NCBI GenBank assembly: GCA_027563935.2
Contig: CM050451.1
Coordinates: forward strand, 26,179,565-26,243,564
Direction: 5' to 3'
Length of the DNA stretch: 64,000 bases
From: Costus lasius
Lineage: Eukaryota; Streptophyta; Magnoliopsida; Zingiberales; Costaceae
Shown here: positions 44,181-54,533 of the stretch, piece by piece
Position numbering within the stretch: the first letter of the stretch is position 1
How the letters are laid out: the number at the start of each line of letters is the position of its first letter
Notes under the pieces: generated by a model
What the model saw: the letters and a program-made list of their open reading frames with translations, nothing else
The model's database searches: none
Told to the model about the DNA's origin: nothing
Made by a program: the position numbers and the translations under genes

Positions 44181-44825
44181 TAGCTAAATTAAAACATAAA
44201 ACTCTTTTTGAATTGTCTAAGGTAACGATTGCGCGATAAGGCGATACTTGACACTTAGTTCCTGTTGATTAATAACTTTTATTACTTCAATAGAAACTGT
44301 GCACTTGTAGTGTAGCTATCAATAATTAGAACCAATTAATTATGATCTTATAATCTAAGTGAATTGATTTCAATAAATAAAAAGAAAACAATCAATTTAT
44401 GTTGTCTACTATCAATGTAAATAAAATTTATAAAATATGGGTTCTCCATAATAAATTCTAATAATTATTATTGTTAGCAATTTAAATCAATTACTTGGAT
44501 TAATTAAAAGGATTTTACTTCTAAATTACATCGCATCCCCTTGTAGTAGTCATTGATGTTTGATTAAACTAATACTCAACTATCATTAGGCTATTAATCT
44601 AACCAAGCTCATTAAGTTCTATGTAAATTATAAATCCCTCAAATAACTCTAGCTTCTTTCATAGTCTAGTTTTATAAGTTTAATTATAGGGTTCTAATAT
44701 TATGAGTCATCTCTCAGTACTTGTCACAATACCTAAGATATGAAATTATTTGGCAAAAACAATCTCTTGTGCAAATAAGCTTCTATAATTAAATTAATAA
44801 TATGTAAGTAATTTGATAAAAAAAA
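44181..44825. repeat. Decayed Athila-type LTR remnants in inverted arrangement
   Basis: About 44230-44323 (+) resembles the end of an Athila LTR (TTATTACTTCAATAGA..GTGCACTTG..GCTATCA). From about 44440 to 44780 the minus strand resembles the inner part of the Athila F LTR ('ctcattaagttctatg', 'gagtcatctctcagtacttgtc', 'gaaattatttggca'). Both are strongly AT-shifted. Confidence 0.5.
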
Positions 44826-45978
44826 AGTACCTTGCCCACGGGGAGCGAGCGTCGAGGGCACTCATGTATATAATGGCCAGTTTGGTTACAATGGTGACGA
44901 GTGACCCAGCTAGTGACAGGGCTCTTCTCCTTCTCTTCCCAAGTGGGCTGAGGGGGTGGAGTATTGGGTTGGCTAACTCATCTAGGACCTGGGTGAGACA
45001 TGGATTCAGCTCTAGTCAGTTGACTCAGAAAAGGTCCACTAGGGCGACAAACCGATGTAGAATTCGGTCGACACGGCTGAGCCCGAAGGTCAGCCTCTAG
45101 GTCACGGGATCTCTGAAAGGTGGGGTCAAGATCCTTGACTAGGTAGGCACTCAAGGCCCTCCAGATGTCAAAATGGAGGCCATTCTTAAAACATACAAGG
45201 GTTAGGGCTGGGTCCTCAGTAATGGCACAACGATGGTGTAGGTCATCAAACCGAGTCTTGAACTCATCTACGGTCCCAGACCCTTGGGTTAGCACACAGA
45301 ATTGGTCTAAGAGACGCTGCTTATACGATGGAGGCACATATTTTTCCTTCATGCGCGCCTTCATCTCGTCCCACCTAAGGATAGGGGAATGTCGGAAACT
45401 CGGTTTTGGTGCTCAACATTTTCCCAATGCAAGCGGGTAGTGCCCCATAGCATCATGAATGCAAACACAACTTGGGTTGGCTCATCTATGCAAATCCACT
45501 CGAAATACCGATCCATATCGGCAGCCCACTCAAGGAAAACCTGGGGGTCTAGACTACCCTCGAAATGTTTGGGGGAAATGCGGACAAGGCGCCGAATGTT
45601 ATCCCCATCTTGGTCTCTAGTTTCCCTAAACTAGGGTTGGAGTGTAGCCATGGGCCATTCGGACTCATCTGCAAATGGGTCAAAAGGGGCCTCAAACTCA
45701 TGGCGCTCTATGAGCTCTCAATCAAGGTTACGGTCCAACACATGGCCCAATCGGGTTTGGGCTGCTCGAGGCAAATGCCTCATCTCAGGTTGCTCATGGA
45801 GAGTAGCCACTCGCTGAGAACGATCTTATTGAATCTCAGCAAGTAATTGCTGGACCAATGACTCCAAAGCAGTTATTCGCATAGATAACTCATCCCTATA
45901 CTCAACTTGGGTAGTTGTTCCTTCTTCCGTCGGAACAGGCACTATGGGTTGGTAAGGGGTTCCTGCTCTAGTAGTCAT
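44826..45978 (-). pseudogene. Gag of a chromovirus-like Ty3/gypsy element
   Basis: The minus-strand ATG at 45976-45978 starts MTTRAGTPYQP. A short coiled segment follows (ELSMRITALESLVQQLLAEI), then stops and frame changes, the blocks HFEGSLDPQVFLEWAADMDRYFEW and TTRLHWENVE, and the open piece 45364-44978: MKEKYVPPSYKQRLLDQF, LTQGSGTVDEFKTRFDDL. The end has CNQTGHYIHECPRRSLP, a zinc knuckle with its first Cys unclear. Truncated at 44826; protease and pol are absent. The chromovirus lineage is inferred from the gag pattern and the Met-type primer site; no integrase or chromodomain is present to prove it. Confidence 0.75.
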
Positions 45979-46074
45979 GATGTGAATGATGCAAATGCTA
46001 AAAACAAAGCCCAACAAAGCCGAATGATATGCAATGCAAGAAGACCGGCGTGACTAGACAAGGGTTAGTCACTA

Positions 46075-46090
46075 CCGACCTCTGATACCA
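46075..46090 (-). promoter_or_regulatory. tRNA-iMet-type primer binding site
   Basis: The minus strand reads TGGTATCAGAGGTCGG, 4 bases inside the LTR end; its first 11 bases match the initiator-Met tRNA complement. Confidence 0.85.
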
Positions 46091-46094
46091 AATT

Positions 46095-47684
46095 TGATGG
46101 AGCGAAAATAGGAGGGGTGGTCCTTATATTCTATACTCTAAGGTGGTGGAAACTTATGATGTGAAGAACATGAGAGGGGCATTAAGAAAGAGAAGTGAAA
46201 TGTGTTCGGAGGGAAACCGGCAATGGAAAACACAATGAAAACCGAGCAGAATTCTCTTTGAGCAATACCAGAAGCACCGAGAAACCACAGCTTACTCAAA
46301 TAAACTACTCACCTCTCAAGCAAGTCAATCTTAAGCAATGCACGGCACATGCAAACACATCATGATGACGAGACGAGTCTAGCTGCAGTCGACAACCCTA
46401 GACACATCCACAAGCAAGCAACACCCAAATGTAAGCCAAACAATGGAAAGGAGAGGTAGTGTATACCCCACAAACTTTGATTGAAAGCAAGAAACAAGTG
46501 AGTAGGATTTTCGGAGTACAAGGCACTCAGGCGCCCTGGCCGCGATTAAAATGCACTCAATCCTCACTCGGAGTTACCATAACTTCGTAGGTTCCCAGTC
46601 ACTTGGAGGCTACCTAAGAAATGCAAAGGGTAAGCTGAAAACTAAGAGGGAATTCCACTCTCTTTTATAGGGAAAGAGGGGGGAGATCACACCATTTACA
46701 TGGATAAGGGTGTTGGATAAGCCAACTCCCTTATAACAAACTAAAACCAAGTCAAAAAGTGCTGGAATCAAATCCTAACTACCAAAGGACGGCAGCAACT
46801 AGCTAAAGTAAAAGAAAAGAAGTGGAGTAGGTGGTGGGCGCATGGGTTGGATTCCTTTGGGCCATTGGTTGGGTCGTCGTGGCATGCAACACCATCTCCG
46901 AATAGGCCGCAACGAAGTAGCAGAAGTGGCTGATGGTGGGCTGGTTCTATGTGGTTGTGGCCGAGTCATGGGTGGTGTTGAGGACCTAGTTGAGATTGTG
47001 ATCTAGCGTCGTTCCTTCAGTTGGCCTTGTTGTGAGGTTCAATGGATGGATTGGCTCCGTGGAGGTGGTTGATGGACTGAGAACCCCCACATAACAGTCA
47101 GGAGGGTGTGAGGAACATTGCGAGCGTCGAACGGTGCAAAAAATAAAGCTTTTTGTATTCCTGGGCTCTTCACGGGCATGCCCGTGCATTCATGCATGGC
47201 CGTGAATGAGTCTGGGACTATATCGAAATCCTGCGCCGAGGTGTTCACGGCATGAAGCTATGCACACCCTGGCCTGTGCATCCATGCATGGCCGTGCGTC
47301 CATGCACACCATGGGTGTGAAAATTTTGCCAACCTCCATTTGAACCAAAAATTTTTGTGTGTCTTCCTTGGGCCCTGGAGAGTCTGTTGGTGTGTCTCCC
47401 TGGGCCCCAAATCTTCATGGCTCCTTTGGCTCCGTCAGCTGGGGCTATGCGTGACCTTGGGCACCGAGCTGGTCACGGGTGAGGTCGTGACTTTGTTCAC
47501 GAGCGTGAACTAATTGGCCGAGCCGATCACAGATGTGAACTCTTTCACACCCTGGGATGTGAACTCTAGGCTTGACTCTGATTGATTTGAAATTTTTGGG
47601 GTAGCTTCCTCAGGTCCTAGGTAGTCGTCCTAGGTCTCTTCCACGTATCCTTTGGCATCCATAACCCTGTCAATTACTCCATCA
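46095..47684 (-). repeat. 5' LTR of the chromovirus-like element
   Basis: In minus orientation it starts TGATGGAGTAATTG and ends CGCTCCATCA, so TGATGGAG/CTCCATCA are 8-bp terminal inverted repeats; length 1590 bp. It is homologous to the solo LTR at 18501-20190. The minus-strand TATA box CTATAAAAG is at 46662-46670. Between 47170 and 47560 it has palindrome-like GGCATGCCC, GTGCATGCA..TGCATGGCCGTG and CACGAGCGTGAAC units. It begins inside the RNase H of a Tat-like element. Confidence 0.85.
46662..46670 (-). promoter_or_regulatory. TATA box of the chromovirus-like LTR
   Basis: CTATAAAAG on the minus strand, in the same context as in the solo LTR. Confidence 0.65.
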
Positions 47685-47868
47685 GAGACTCACAACTCAT
47701 TATCAAACAAGTAAATGGTGAATATAAAAATCAAAAAAGCAGAATTGTATAAATATTATGCCAAGGCTTGAGAACTTATTAAGAAAATACCAGATGTTAC
47801 CTTGACTCGTATAATTAGACCTATCAATGGAAGAGCAGATGCATTAGCGAAACTTGCAAAGGAAATGG
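47685..47868 (+). pseudogene. RNase H C-terminus of a Tat-like Ty3/gypsy element
   Basis: Reads DSQLIIKQVNGEYKN at the start and IPDVTLTRIIRPINGRADALAKLAKEMV at the end, with two stops between. This is the RNase H tail of Tat-type elements (GDSQLV.NQVNGEY ... N..ADALAKLA). Cut on the left by the chromovirus-like LTR and on the right by a copia-like LTR. Resumes at 50476. Confidence 0.78.
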
Positions 47869-49796
47869 TGTTGGTGTATATGCCCTAGGACCTAGTATTG
47901 GTCCATTATTGTACTACTTGACTTTGATATTTATATATCTTTATGGCATTGTCATTATCTATGTTTGTTTACATCTGCGATTATGTACTTACATGATAAT
48001 GTCCCTGGAGACAGATTGGATCTGTGCTCAAATGATTGTCCTCAGTCAATGTACCTGAGTGGATATGGGACAGCTCGGGTACTTGTGAGATTGGTATATG
48101 GGCTGGTTAGGCACGAGGTGCTAACGCAAACATATGGGTATATTTGTGGTGGATATGCTGGATAGACCCGCTGTGAGGCAATGACTTGGTGTCATGAGTT
48201 ATCCTCACAAGTGATAGGAGATGCATTGATCCCTTGGCTTGAGGTCATTGACCATTCTATATGGTTAGGGATATGCTTTGATACAACCTAACACCTCGTC
48301 GTAGTTGGGCGATAATAACGGTGGTCATTGAGCATGTCACGACCCATATGAGAAGGTCAATAGACAGACAAAGGATTTGCCCCTTCCTAAAGGAAGTTTG
48401 ATATCCATGGAGCTCCTCTATGGTTCTATGACTGAAAGTGTATGGCCATACCCAGGTGAGAACCTGATTTAGTCATAGCCATGTGATTGGGTAAAAACAA
48501 GTGGTGACACACTTGTCCAATCGGATATCAGTTCGGCAAAGAGACTGTAATGCATCTGTACCTAGTCGCAATGATGGGGATGTCGATGTCGATGTCCATT
48601 CCAATGACCTGAGTAGCAGCGATGCACTGCTATGTGCCACTCACTGCTTGTGGTGACTTTTGGTCAGCACTGCCAGTGTCAGAGGAACCTACAGGGTCGC
48701 ACACCTTGATACTCGAGTTCTCGCATTGATCGGGAAGCCTTATGATCGAGTTATTGGATAACTCGGATCTATTTTGGAGATTTCATCAGCGCCAATAGGC
48801 CTGATGAGATGGAAGAATGTTATTGGAGGCAAACTTCATTTTTGGCAGGTTGACCCGTATTTGACCATGGTTGGTCATATTTGGATTAGGGTTGCATTGG
48901 ATTGGATCCAAGTGCTTAATCAACCCATGTAATGAAGTTTAGGCAAGCTCATTATCCAATGAGGCCCAATAATAAGTTGTCATAAAGAGGCAAAAGGCTA
49001 AAAGGGTATAATAGGGAGAAAACTTCTCTCATTGGCGCCTATGGGTATAATGGGGAGAAGTTGGCGCCTTTGCTTCATTATGGAAGTAAAGGGCACCTCC
49101 CCCTTCTTCCTTGGATGGAATGCATGCCTCTAAGGCATGTCTTGGGCTGATATGGCTATTAGGAAAATAAGGATAGGTTGAATAAGGTTTATGGTAAAGT
49201 CTTGGAGACTTTCCTTACCTCAAACACTCTCATCCTAGCTGCCCACTTGTCATGATTTTAGCCATCCCTAAACCGCCTCTTGCCCTTATAAAAGAGACCC
49301 TAGCCGCCCCCTCTCAAGGGACTAATTCTCTTGGAGGCGTGAGCAAGGAAAGGGGCGAGAGCAAGGGTTCAAGTGGCGCAACTCTTCTTCCAACAAACCC
49401 TAGCCGCAAGTGTCTTCTTCCCTTCCCTTCTTGGCGCAAGTGTGGGAAGCTCTTGGCGGCATCTTCTCCATCTCATCTCCTTCTCTTGGCGCATCTTCTA
49501 CCTTGGAGGTGGCGCATGTATTGAAGAAAAAGAACAAGGCTTGGATCTTCTTCCCGAGGCTAGCATCGGGCGTGGAAGAAGAGGACTCCAGGCATCCGTG
49601 TGTGTGAGACTGCAAAGGGCGCATGTTTGGGTGCCTACCTCGACATCGGCCTCATCTCATCGTGTCGACTCTCTCGCATGTGATATTCACTGGGTTTTTG
49701 GGACTGGCCTATTTCGGGGACATTATTCCGCTGTGCAATTCTGATTTGTGTTGATATGACTCTGAAAAATTGTAAAATGTCCCCGAGGTTTCCCAA
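47869..49796 (+). repeat. 5' LTR of the copia-like element
   Basis: Starts TGTTGGTGTATATGCCCTAG, ends CCCCGAGGTTTCCCAATA; length 1928 bp. It is close to the solo LTR at 22251-24200 throughout. The TATA-like TTATAAAAG is at 49286-49294. Confidence 0.88.
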
Positions 49797-49797
49797 T

Positions 49798-49809
49798 AGT
49801 GGTATCAAA
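49798..49809 (+). promoter_or_regulatory. tRNA-iMet-type primer binding site of the copia-like element
   Basis: TGGTATCAAAGG, one base downstream of the LTR end; the initiator-Met tRNA complement is TGGTATCAGAGC. It confirms that the LTR at 47869 is a 5' LTR. Confidence 0.8.
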
Positions 49810-50208
49810 GGGACTTGCGAGACTCAAAAATTGTAATTTCATGCTTTTCCATGCTCACATGTCATATCTCAATTTTTGAAAATTGCATGATCACATGGCA
49901 AACGATTTTTCTAAGTAGGAAAAATTAGGGTATCTTGTTCCCATCATCTTGTCAATCTCTTTTGGATTTTTGGGTTATTTTTCTTGCTTGATTTAAAGAT
50001 CAAAGGCACACGTAGTTTTGTCAAGTAGGACGGGCATTGTTTCTTCGGACTGGCTGGGTCTCTTGATCTGACAAAATTGCCAGCCGAAAGGATCTATGAA
50101 ATCATCATGAAAAATTAATCGCAAATAACTAAAAGATTTGTGATAAGAAGATGAGGAAAAGAGACTTGTTTTATGAAAAAGTAAAACAAGTATACGTTTG
50201 GGCATATA
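49810..50208 (+). other. Internal leader remnant of the copia-like element
   Basis: About 400 bases with no usable frame, between the primer site and the 3' LTR fragment. Probably leader and the start of gag, left after a deletion. Confidence 0.5.
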
Positions 50209-50475
50209 CTTCCCGAGGCTAGCACCGGGCTTGGAAGAAGAGGACTTGAGGCATCCGTGTGTGTGAGACTGTAGAGGGCACACGTTGGCACCTACCTCGA
50301 CATCGGCCTCGTCTTGCTTTAAGGTATTTTCTATCTCATCGTGTCGACTCTCTCACATGCGATCTTCACTGGGTTTTTTGGACTGGCCTGTTTCGGAGAC
50401 ATTATTCCGTTGTGCAATGTATTTGTGTTGATATGACTCTGAAAAATTGTAAAATGTCCCCGGGGTTTTCCAACA
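50209..50475 (+). repeat. 3' LTR fragment (last 267 bp)
   Basis: From CTTCCCGAGGCTAGCACC to CGGGGTTTTCCAACA it repeats 49551-49796, with one 15-20-base difference near 'gtcttgctttaaggtattttc', which is closer to the solo LTR at 24045. Confidence 0.85.
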
Positions 50476-50800
50476 GTACTTCCTCTTAAAGTAGAAACAC
50501 TTTCACTAAGAATTGCGGTTTAGCACAATATGACAATTGAAGATAATATACAATTGTGTCTTGATGAATTAGACACTCTAGATGAGCAAAGGTTAATTGC
50601 GCAGCAGAATTTGGAGCTGTACCAAACACAAATAACAAGGGCGTATGATAAGTTGGCCAGGGAACATACGTTCAATAAAGGAGACCTCGTCTTAGTATTA
50701 CGATGACCCATCATCATCAACAAAAAACCTACGAGAAGACTTTGTTGGCTACACAAGTATACATTTCTATCCCTTCTACTCCCACAGTCTACTTTTGATG
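50476..50800 (+). pseudogene. Integrase C-terminus of a Tat-like element
   Basis: After the copia insertion the frame gives LDELDTLDEQRLIAQQNLELYQTQITRAYDKL and FNKGDLVLVLRRPI, the integrase C-terminal region of Tat-type elements (the usual order is LDELDE.R..A..NLE.YQ ... F..GDLVL). A stop precedes it and another follows RRP at about 50703. The integrase core expected between 47868 and here is missing, so the Tat element lost about 1 kb in addition to the insertion. Confidence 0.75.
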
Positions 50801-51300
50801 GAGACAGCGAGCACAAGCAACGAAGTTACAAATGGAGCCTACGACTACCCTAGTCAAAGGCCCGGAAGCTCTTGAATAAGCTAGCAAGCTCATTGCTAAA
50901 CCTAGTCTAGTAAATAAAAAAATAACTACTTCAACACCTTGAAGAAACTCAAGCTCAGCAAGGAAGAAGTTGCTGCACCGCATAAATAAAAACTCGCATT
51001 TGCACCCACACCAAATCAGCACCAGATCTCATCCAAAGCTCATCTTCATGCTTGCATTTGCGCCTACTCCAAATCAGCACTAGATCTCATCCAACGCTCA
51101 TCTTCATGCTAGCGCTCAAGAGATGGAAACAACCTACGAAAGGAAATAGCAACGTCTCCTTCCAGCCACGTTCATTCGCCCAGCAAGGAAACCTCAACGT
51201 TCCGCAGCAACATCTCCAAGCTTCACATTATATATTTCTCTCACGCAACATTGTAATAGAACAGACAGAGATTTGATGATTTAGTTTAATGAAGTAGTTT
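50801..51300 (+). other. Probable 3' untranslated region of the Tat-like element, with a 58-bp tandem duplication
   Basis: A C/A-rich non-coding stretch. Units 50996-51053 and 51054-51111 (GCATTTGC..CCAAATCAGCAC..AGATCTCATCC..CATCTTCATGCT) are adjacent 58-bp copies with a few differences. Assignment to the Tat element is by position only. Confidence 0.5.
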
Positions 51301-52516
51301 TCTTCTAGTATCTTCCTCTTCTATCGGATGCTCTCCTACCTCTTGTCCTTCTAGGGCCGAGCCCCTCCTTCCTTCCTCTCTTCTCTACTAGCTTATTCCT
51401 CCTAAAACCAAGCCAACCAGTCACGATTCCCAATTTCCAGAATTCTGAAATTTGTGAGTTTGCCGCCGACGATCTACCGGTCGGAACCTCACGAAACTTT
51501 GGCCATCGCTTATCCTCCCCAGTACGAAGCCACAGCCGCCAACATCTGTCCATCCACCGCGCTGATCGCCGGAACTGAATTTCCGTTTCAATCCCCTGTT
51601 CTCACCCAGCCTTCCGCCCTGTTCCGCCTTTCGACGTCATTCTCCTCCGATCGGCCGCCGTTCGATCCGAAACTTCAGCTATGTCTTCGCCTCCTTCATA
51701 CGAGCCTTCAGTTGTAGCAGGTTTCGATTTCACGCACCACCGGCCATTCAGTGACAAACCCTATTCCACTCGCGTGCTGCCCTGTTCTAACAGAACACCC
51801 TCCGCCTCCACCAGTGTTTCCGTCTCCATCGTCGTTTTCACTCCACCGCCATTCATCGGGCTCCAATGCTGACAAGACCATCTTGTCATCCCCTTGTCTC
51901 CAACGCCGCCCACAATCGATCCAAGCCCCACCGTCTTTGATTGGCGCATGCTAACCTACGTCTAGATCTCTTTGCTTCCTGCAGCCTGTCTTCTCTTTTC
52001 AACATAATCTGATTAAGCTTATTGTCGCAGGGTTTTAATACGCTCAGACAAGCCTCTAGCTCTGATCCTTGAGGCTAATAGCAAGACCGGATCTTCCTCC
52101 ATCATGCAGATTAGTTGGGAGAAACTCAGATCGATCAGATCAACCAAGGAGGCCATGCTACTTTTGATTATTGATACAAATTCTGCAACTGTTTGATTAG
52201 TTAAACTGATTAGCCTTTTCTTTGCAGGTCTTTTAAGAATCTGGTGCACCACAAATATTGATCTTTGGCAAGAAAAGGATGCCCTCAACTTGCTCTACGA
52301 GAGGGATAACTCTATACAACTCGAGCATCAATGGATCATCCTGCGAGATAAAGAAACTTTGGGATAACTGATTAACTCCTGCATCTGTTTTTTTTTGAAT
52401 AATCTGATTAGCTCTCTTCTTGCAGGTATTTTAAGCATTCGGTGAAGCAAAAGGTTATAAAGTTTGCACGAGTAGGAAGCACACATCTTTTTCTATCATT
52501 TGGGCAAGTTTAGCAG
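51301..52516 (+). other. GC/CT-rich unassigned region with repeated splice-acceptor-like units
   Basis: 51300-51960 is unlike its surroundings: C-rich, low in CpG loss, with short overlapping frames but no long ORF. Then three units of about 45 bases at about 52008, 52206 and 52399 share the form (A/T)CTGATTA..-pyrimidine tract-(C/G)CAG-G-(T)NTTTTAA, which reads like an intron 3' end plus exon start. It could be the 5' end of a host transcript, a gene fragment carried by a transposon, or the 3' part of an LTR element. I do not recognise a protein. Confidence 0.35.
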
Positions 52517-52734
52517 AACCCAGATGAAAATTTTTCCTAGGTGGAGACGCCGCCTAGGAAACTTAAGAGAGTAAAATCTAACCTTTTATTTTACTTTAAT
52601 AATCGTGCAACTATCCTGTTGTGCAAGTTCATCAAATTTTGCACCGATTTCAAAATGATATGAAGGATGTACATTAACACTCACCTAAGAATCATAGGCG
52701 GCGTCCCCGCCTAGAAAATTTTCTCAACCCAGAT
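52517..52734. mobile_element. 200-bp MITE with 9-bp target duplication, Mutator-like
   Basis: The element is 52526-52725, flanked by the perfect 9-bp direct repeat AACCCAGAT (52517-52525 and 52726-52734). The terminal inverted repeats run about 35-40 bases: left GAAAATTTTTCCTAGGTGG then AGACGCCGCCTAGG, right (reverse) GAAAATTTTCTAGGCGG then GGACGCCGCCTA. Each arm also holds its own small palindrome (CCTAGG..CCTAGG). A 9-bp duplication and long inverted repeats point to the Mutator-like superfamily. No coding capacity. Confidence 0.85.
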
Positions 52735-53097
52735 TCAATGGTTCAACCTAGGAGGCATTGCAACATTTGCAATTTGAAACATTTCTGTGCAGTCTTAATC
52801 TACCGATCTAATTAACTATATTGCTGCAAATATTATACATGCCTGACAGCTCTTCACCATTTGATTTTGATGTGATCCAAAAGAACTAGTTTTGTTCTAC
52901 ATGCTGGTTTAATCGGTTTGAATTTTTTATGCATGGATTTTACTATAAGGCATAGCTACTTTTCTCAAATGATATCTTTCTATAGCACTATATTTTTGGC
53001 TGCTTTCATGAATATGTTGTTTTTTCTGCAAAATACAAAAACAAATAATTGAATTTTAAATTAGTATCATTGTCCCATGCTTCCGTCCTACATCAAC
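52735..53097. other. AT-rich stretch, nothing recognised
   Basis: No frame, no inverted or tandem repeat seen apart from a CCTAGGAGGC stretch at 52748 that echoes the MITE core. Confidence 0.4.
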
Positions 53098-53202
53098 TTT
53101 GATGGAGATACAACTCCGAAATAAATGAACATTTCGATGGAGAGATAACTCCGAAATAAATATACATTTTGATGGAGAGTAAACTCCGAAATAAATCATA
53201 CC
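53098..53202. repeat. Three tandem 35-bp units
   Basis: Units start at 53098, 53133 and 53168 (T-T-T/C-GATGGAGA..AACTCCGAAATAAAT), period exactly 35. Each unit has a GGAG..CTCC inverted pair. Confidence 0.9.
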
Positions 53203-53403
53203 TAAAAAAAGTGAGAACGAGACACTAACCCATGGCAAAGAAGCTCTCGCAGCTCTTTATTCCTTGGTACTATAAAAAAAAAAGGGAAGAATCCTCTCTA
53301 TATAGTTCATGAGGGATGTATTAATTGGGTTCAAAATTTGAGACATGTATTATTTTCGGCCACAAACACCTTAGAGTTCTCCTGGCCAAATCCAATATCG
53401 TCA

Positions 53404-53695
53404 AATCGAGTTAAAACTCTGTTCACGCCTTCTCCTTGAGCGTGCGCCCTAATAGACAAGAGGATCCGGCGATCTAAATGCTAGATCGCAAGAATCGAAT
53501 AATTTTTTAGCGATCACTTGCTTCTTCTCTTCTAGCCATGAATACTTTTGATTTCCTTGGAGAACACATCATCTAGCTATCGAATCGAGTCAAAACTCTA
53601 TCCATGCCTTCTCCTCGAGCGTGTGCACCAATAGACGAAAGGATCCGTCCATTAGACGACCGGATCGCTGGAATAGAAAGCATTTTTGGTGACCC
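53404..53695. repeat. Direct duplication of about 70-110 bp, period 179
   Basis: 53404-53475 (AATCGAGTTAAAACTCTGTT..CCTTCTCC..GAGCGTG..AATAGAC..GGATCC) recurs at 53583-53655. The part after it (GATCGC..GAAT..TTTTTNG) also matches loosely. Confidence 0.8.
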
Positions 53696-54533
53696 TGTTT
53701 TTGCTTCTATTTAGAACGAAAATCACTCGCGTGACTTCGTTCAACGTCGAACCACCACTGACTGGCATTATCCTCCAGCCACTGTTCCGGCATGATGCAA
53801 GGAGTCTTCAGCTAGAGTAGGCGAGTGACAAACGACGGACGGCAGACGATAGGTGGCGGGCAATGGAAGAATGGACTTCGCTCATTTCCATCACATAAAT
53901 GAAGAAATAAATTAGTAGATCCAATGATCCAATTTCGTCGAAGAGGTGATCTAACAGTCAGAATTAAATCTAAAAATAAAGGGCTCAGATTTGATCATCG
54001 ATGATCTGACAACCCAGATTAAATCTGAAAATAGCGGCTCAAATGATTCGATCATCAAGGATCCAATGATACGGATTAAATCTAGAATCAATGGCTCATA
54101 ATTATCCAAATATCGATTCTAACGATCCAAATTTAATCAAATGATCTGCAGTCCAGATGTTCCATCTTGGATCAACTAGCTAGATCATTGCAACGGCCCA
54201 GGTCTTATCATTTTCCGGTCTTGATCTGATGATTTGTATTCTCTAGACTCGATCCAACGGCTTGGATTTGATCAAACAAATAATGATCCAGATCCTCTAA
54301 TTTCAATCCACCAGCATGGATTTCTAACTCCAATCTGACAGCTCAGATCTACCTAGTTTCGGTCTGACGACCTAGATTTGTCTTGAAATCAATGGTCCTG
54401 ATTAACCCTCATGAAATCAATAGTCAGGAATTAATCTAAAAATTTCCTAATCCTGATTCAATGATTCCAATGGCTGATATTCATTTGCATAAATCTAAAA
54501 CATGATTATTAAACAAATTTCAAAAAGCTATAC
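53696..54533. other. Degenerate GATC-rich repetitive stretch
   Basis: From about 53925 to 54440 it is made of irregular, diverged copies of a short phrase around GATC-(A)-A-(C/T)-GG-CTC-AGAT-TT-AATC. There is no frame and no regular period by eye. Its right end is the flank of the copia LTR at 54534. Confidence 0.5.

Larger units (their letters stand above)
47869..50475 (+). mobile_element. Copia-like element with large internal deletion
   Basis: 5' LTR 47869-49796, primer site at 49798, about 410 bases of internal sequence, then the last 267 bases of a 3' LTR (50209-50475). The gag-pol and most of the 3' LTR are gone. The flanks AATGG and GTACT do not match. It sits in a Tat-like element. 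Confidence 0.83.

Noticed and set aside
46075..46090. tRNA gene at primer-site matches (also at 27022, 34620 and 61403)
   Set aside because: Only 11-18 bases complementary to a tRNA 3' end are present, without the rest of a cloverleaf; these are retrotransposon primer binding sites.
49252..49744. Open frames of 90 and 123 codons near the copia TATA box, and similar ones at 23702-24223 and 56738-57158
   Set aside because: They lie inside copia LTRs downstream of the TATA box, are not collinear between copies and show no known domain.
51454..51954. Overlapping frames of 60 to 87 codons as a host protein
   Set aside because: Short, in all frames, Pro/Ser-rich by composition. Kept only as an unassigned region.
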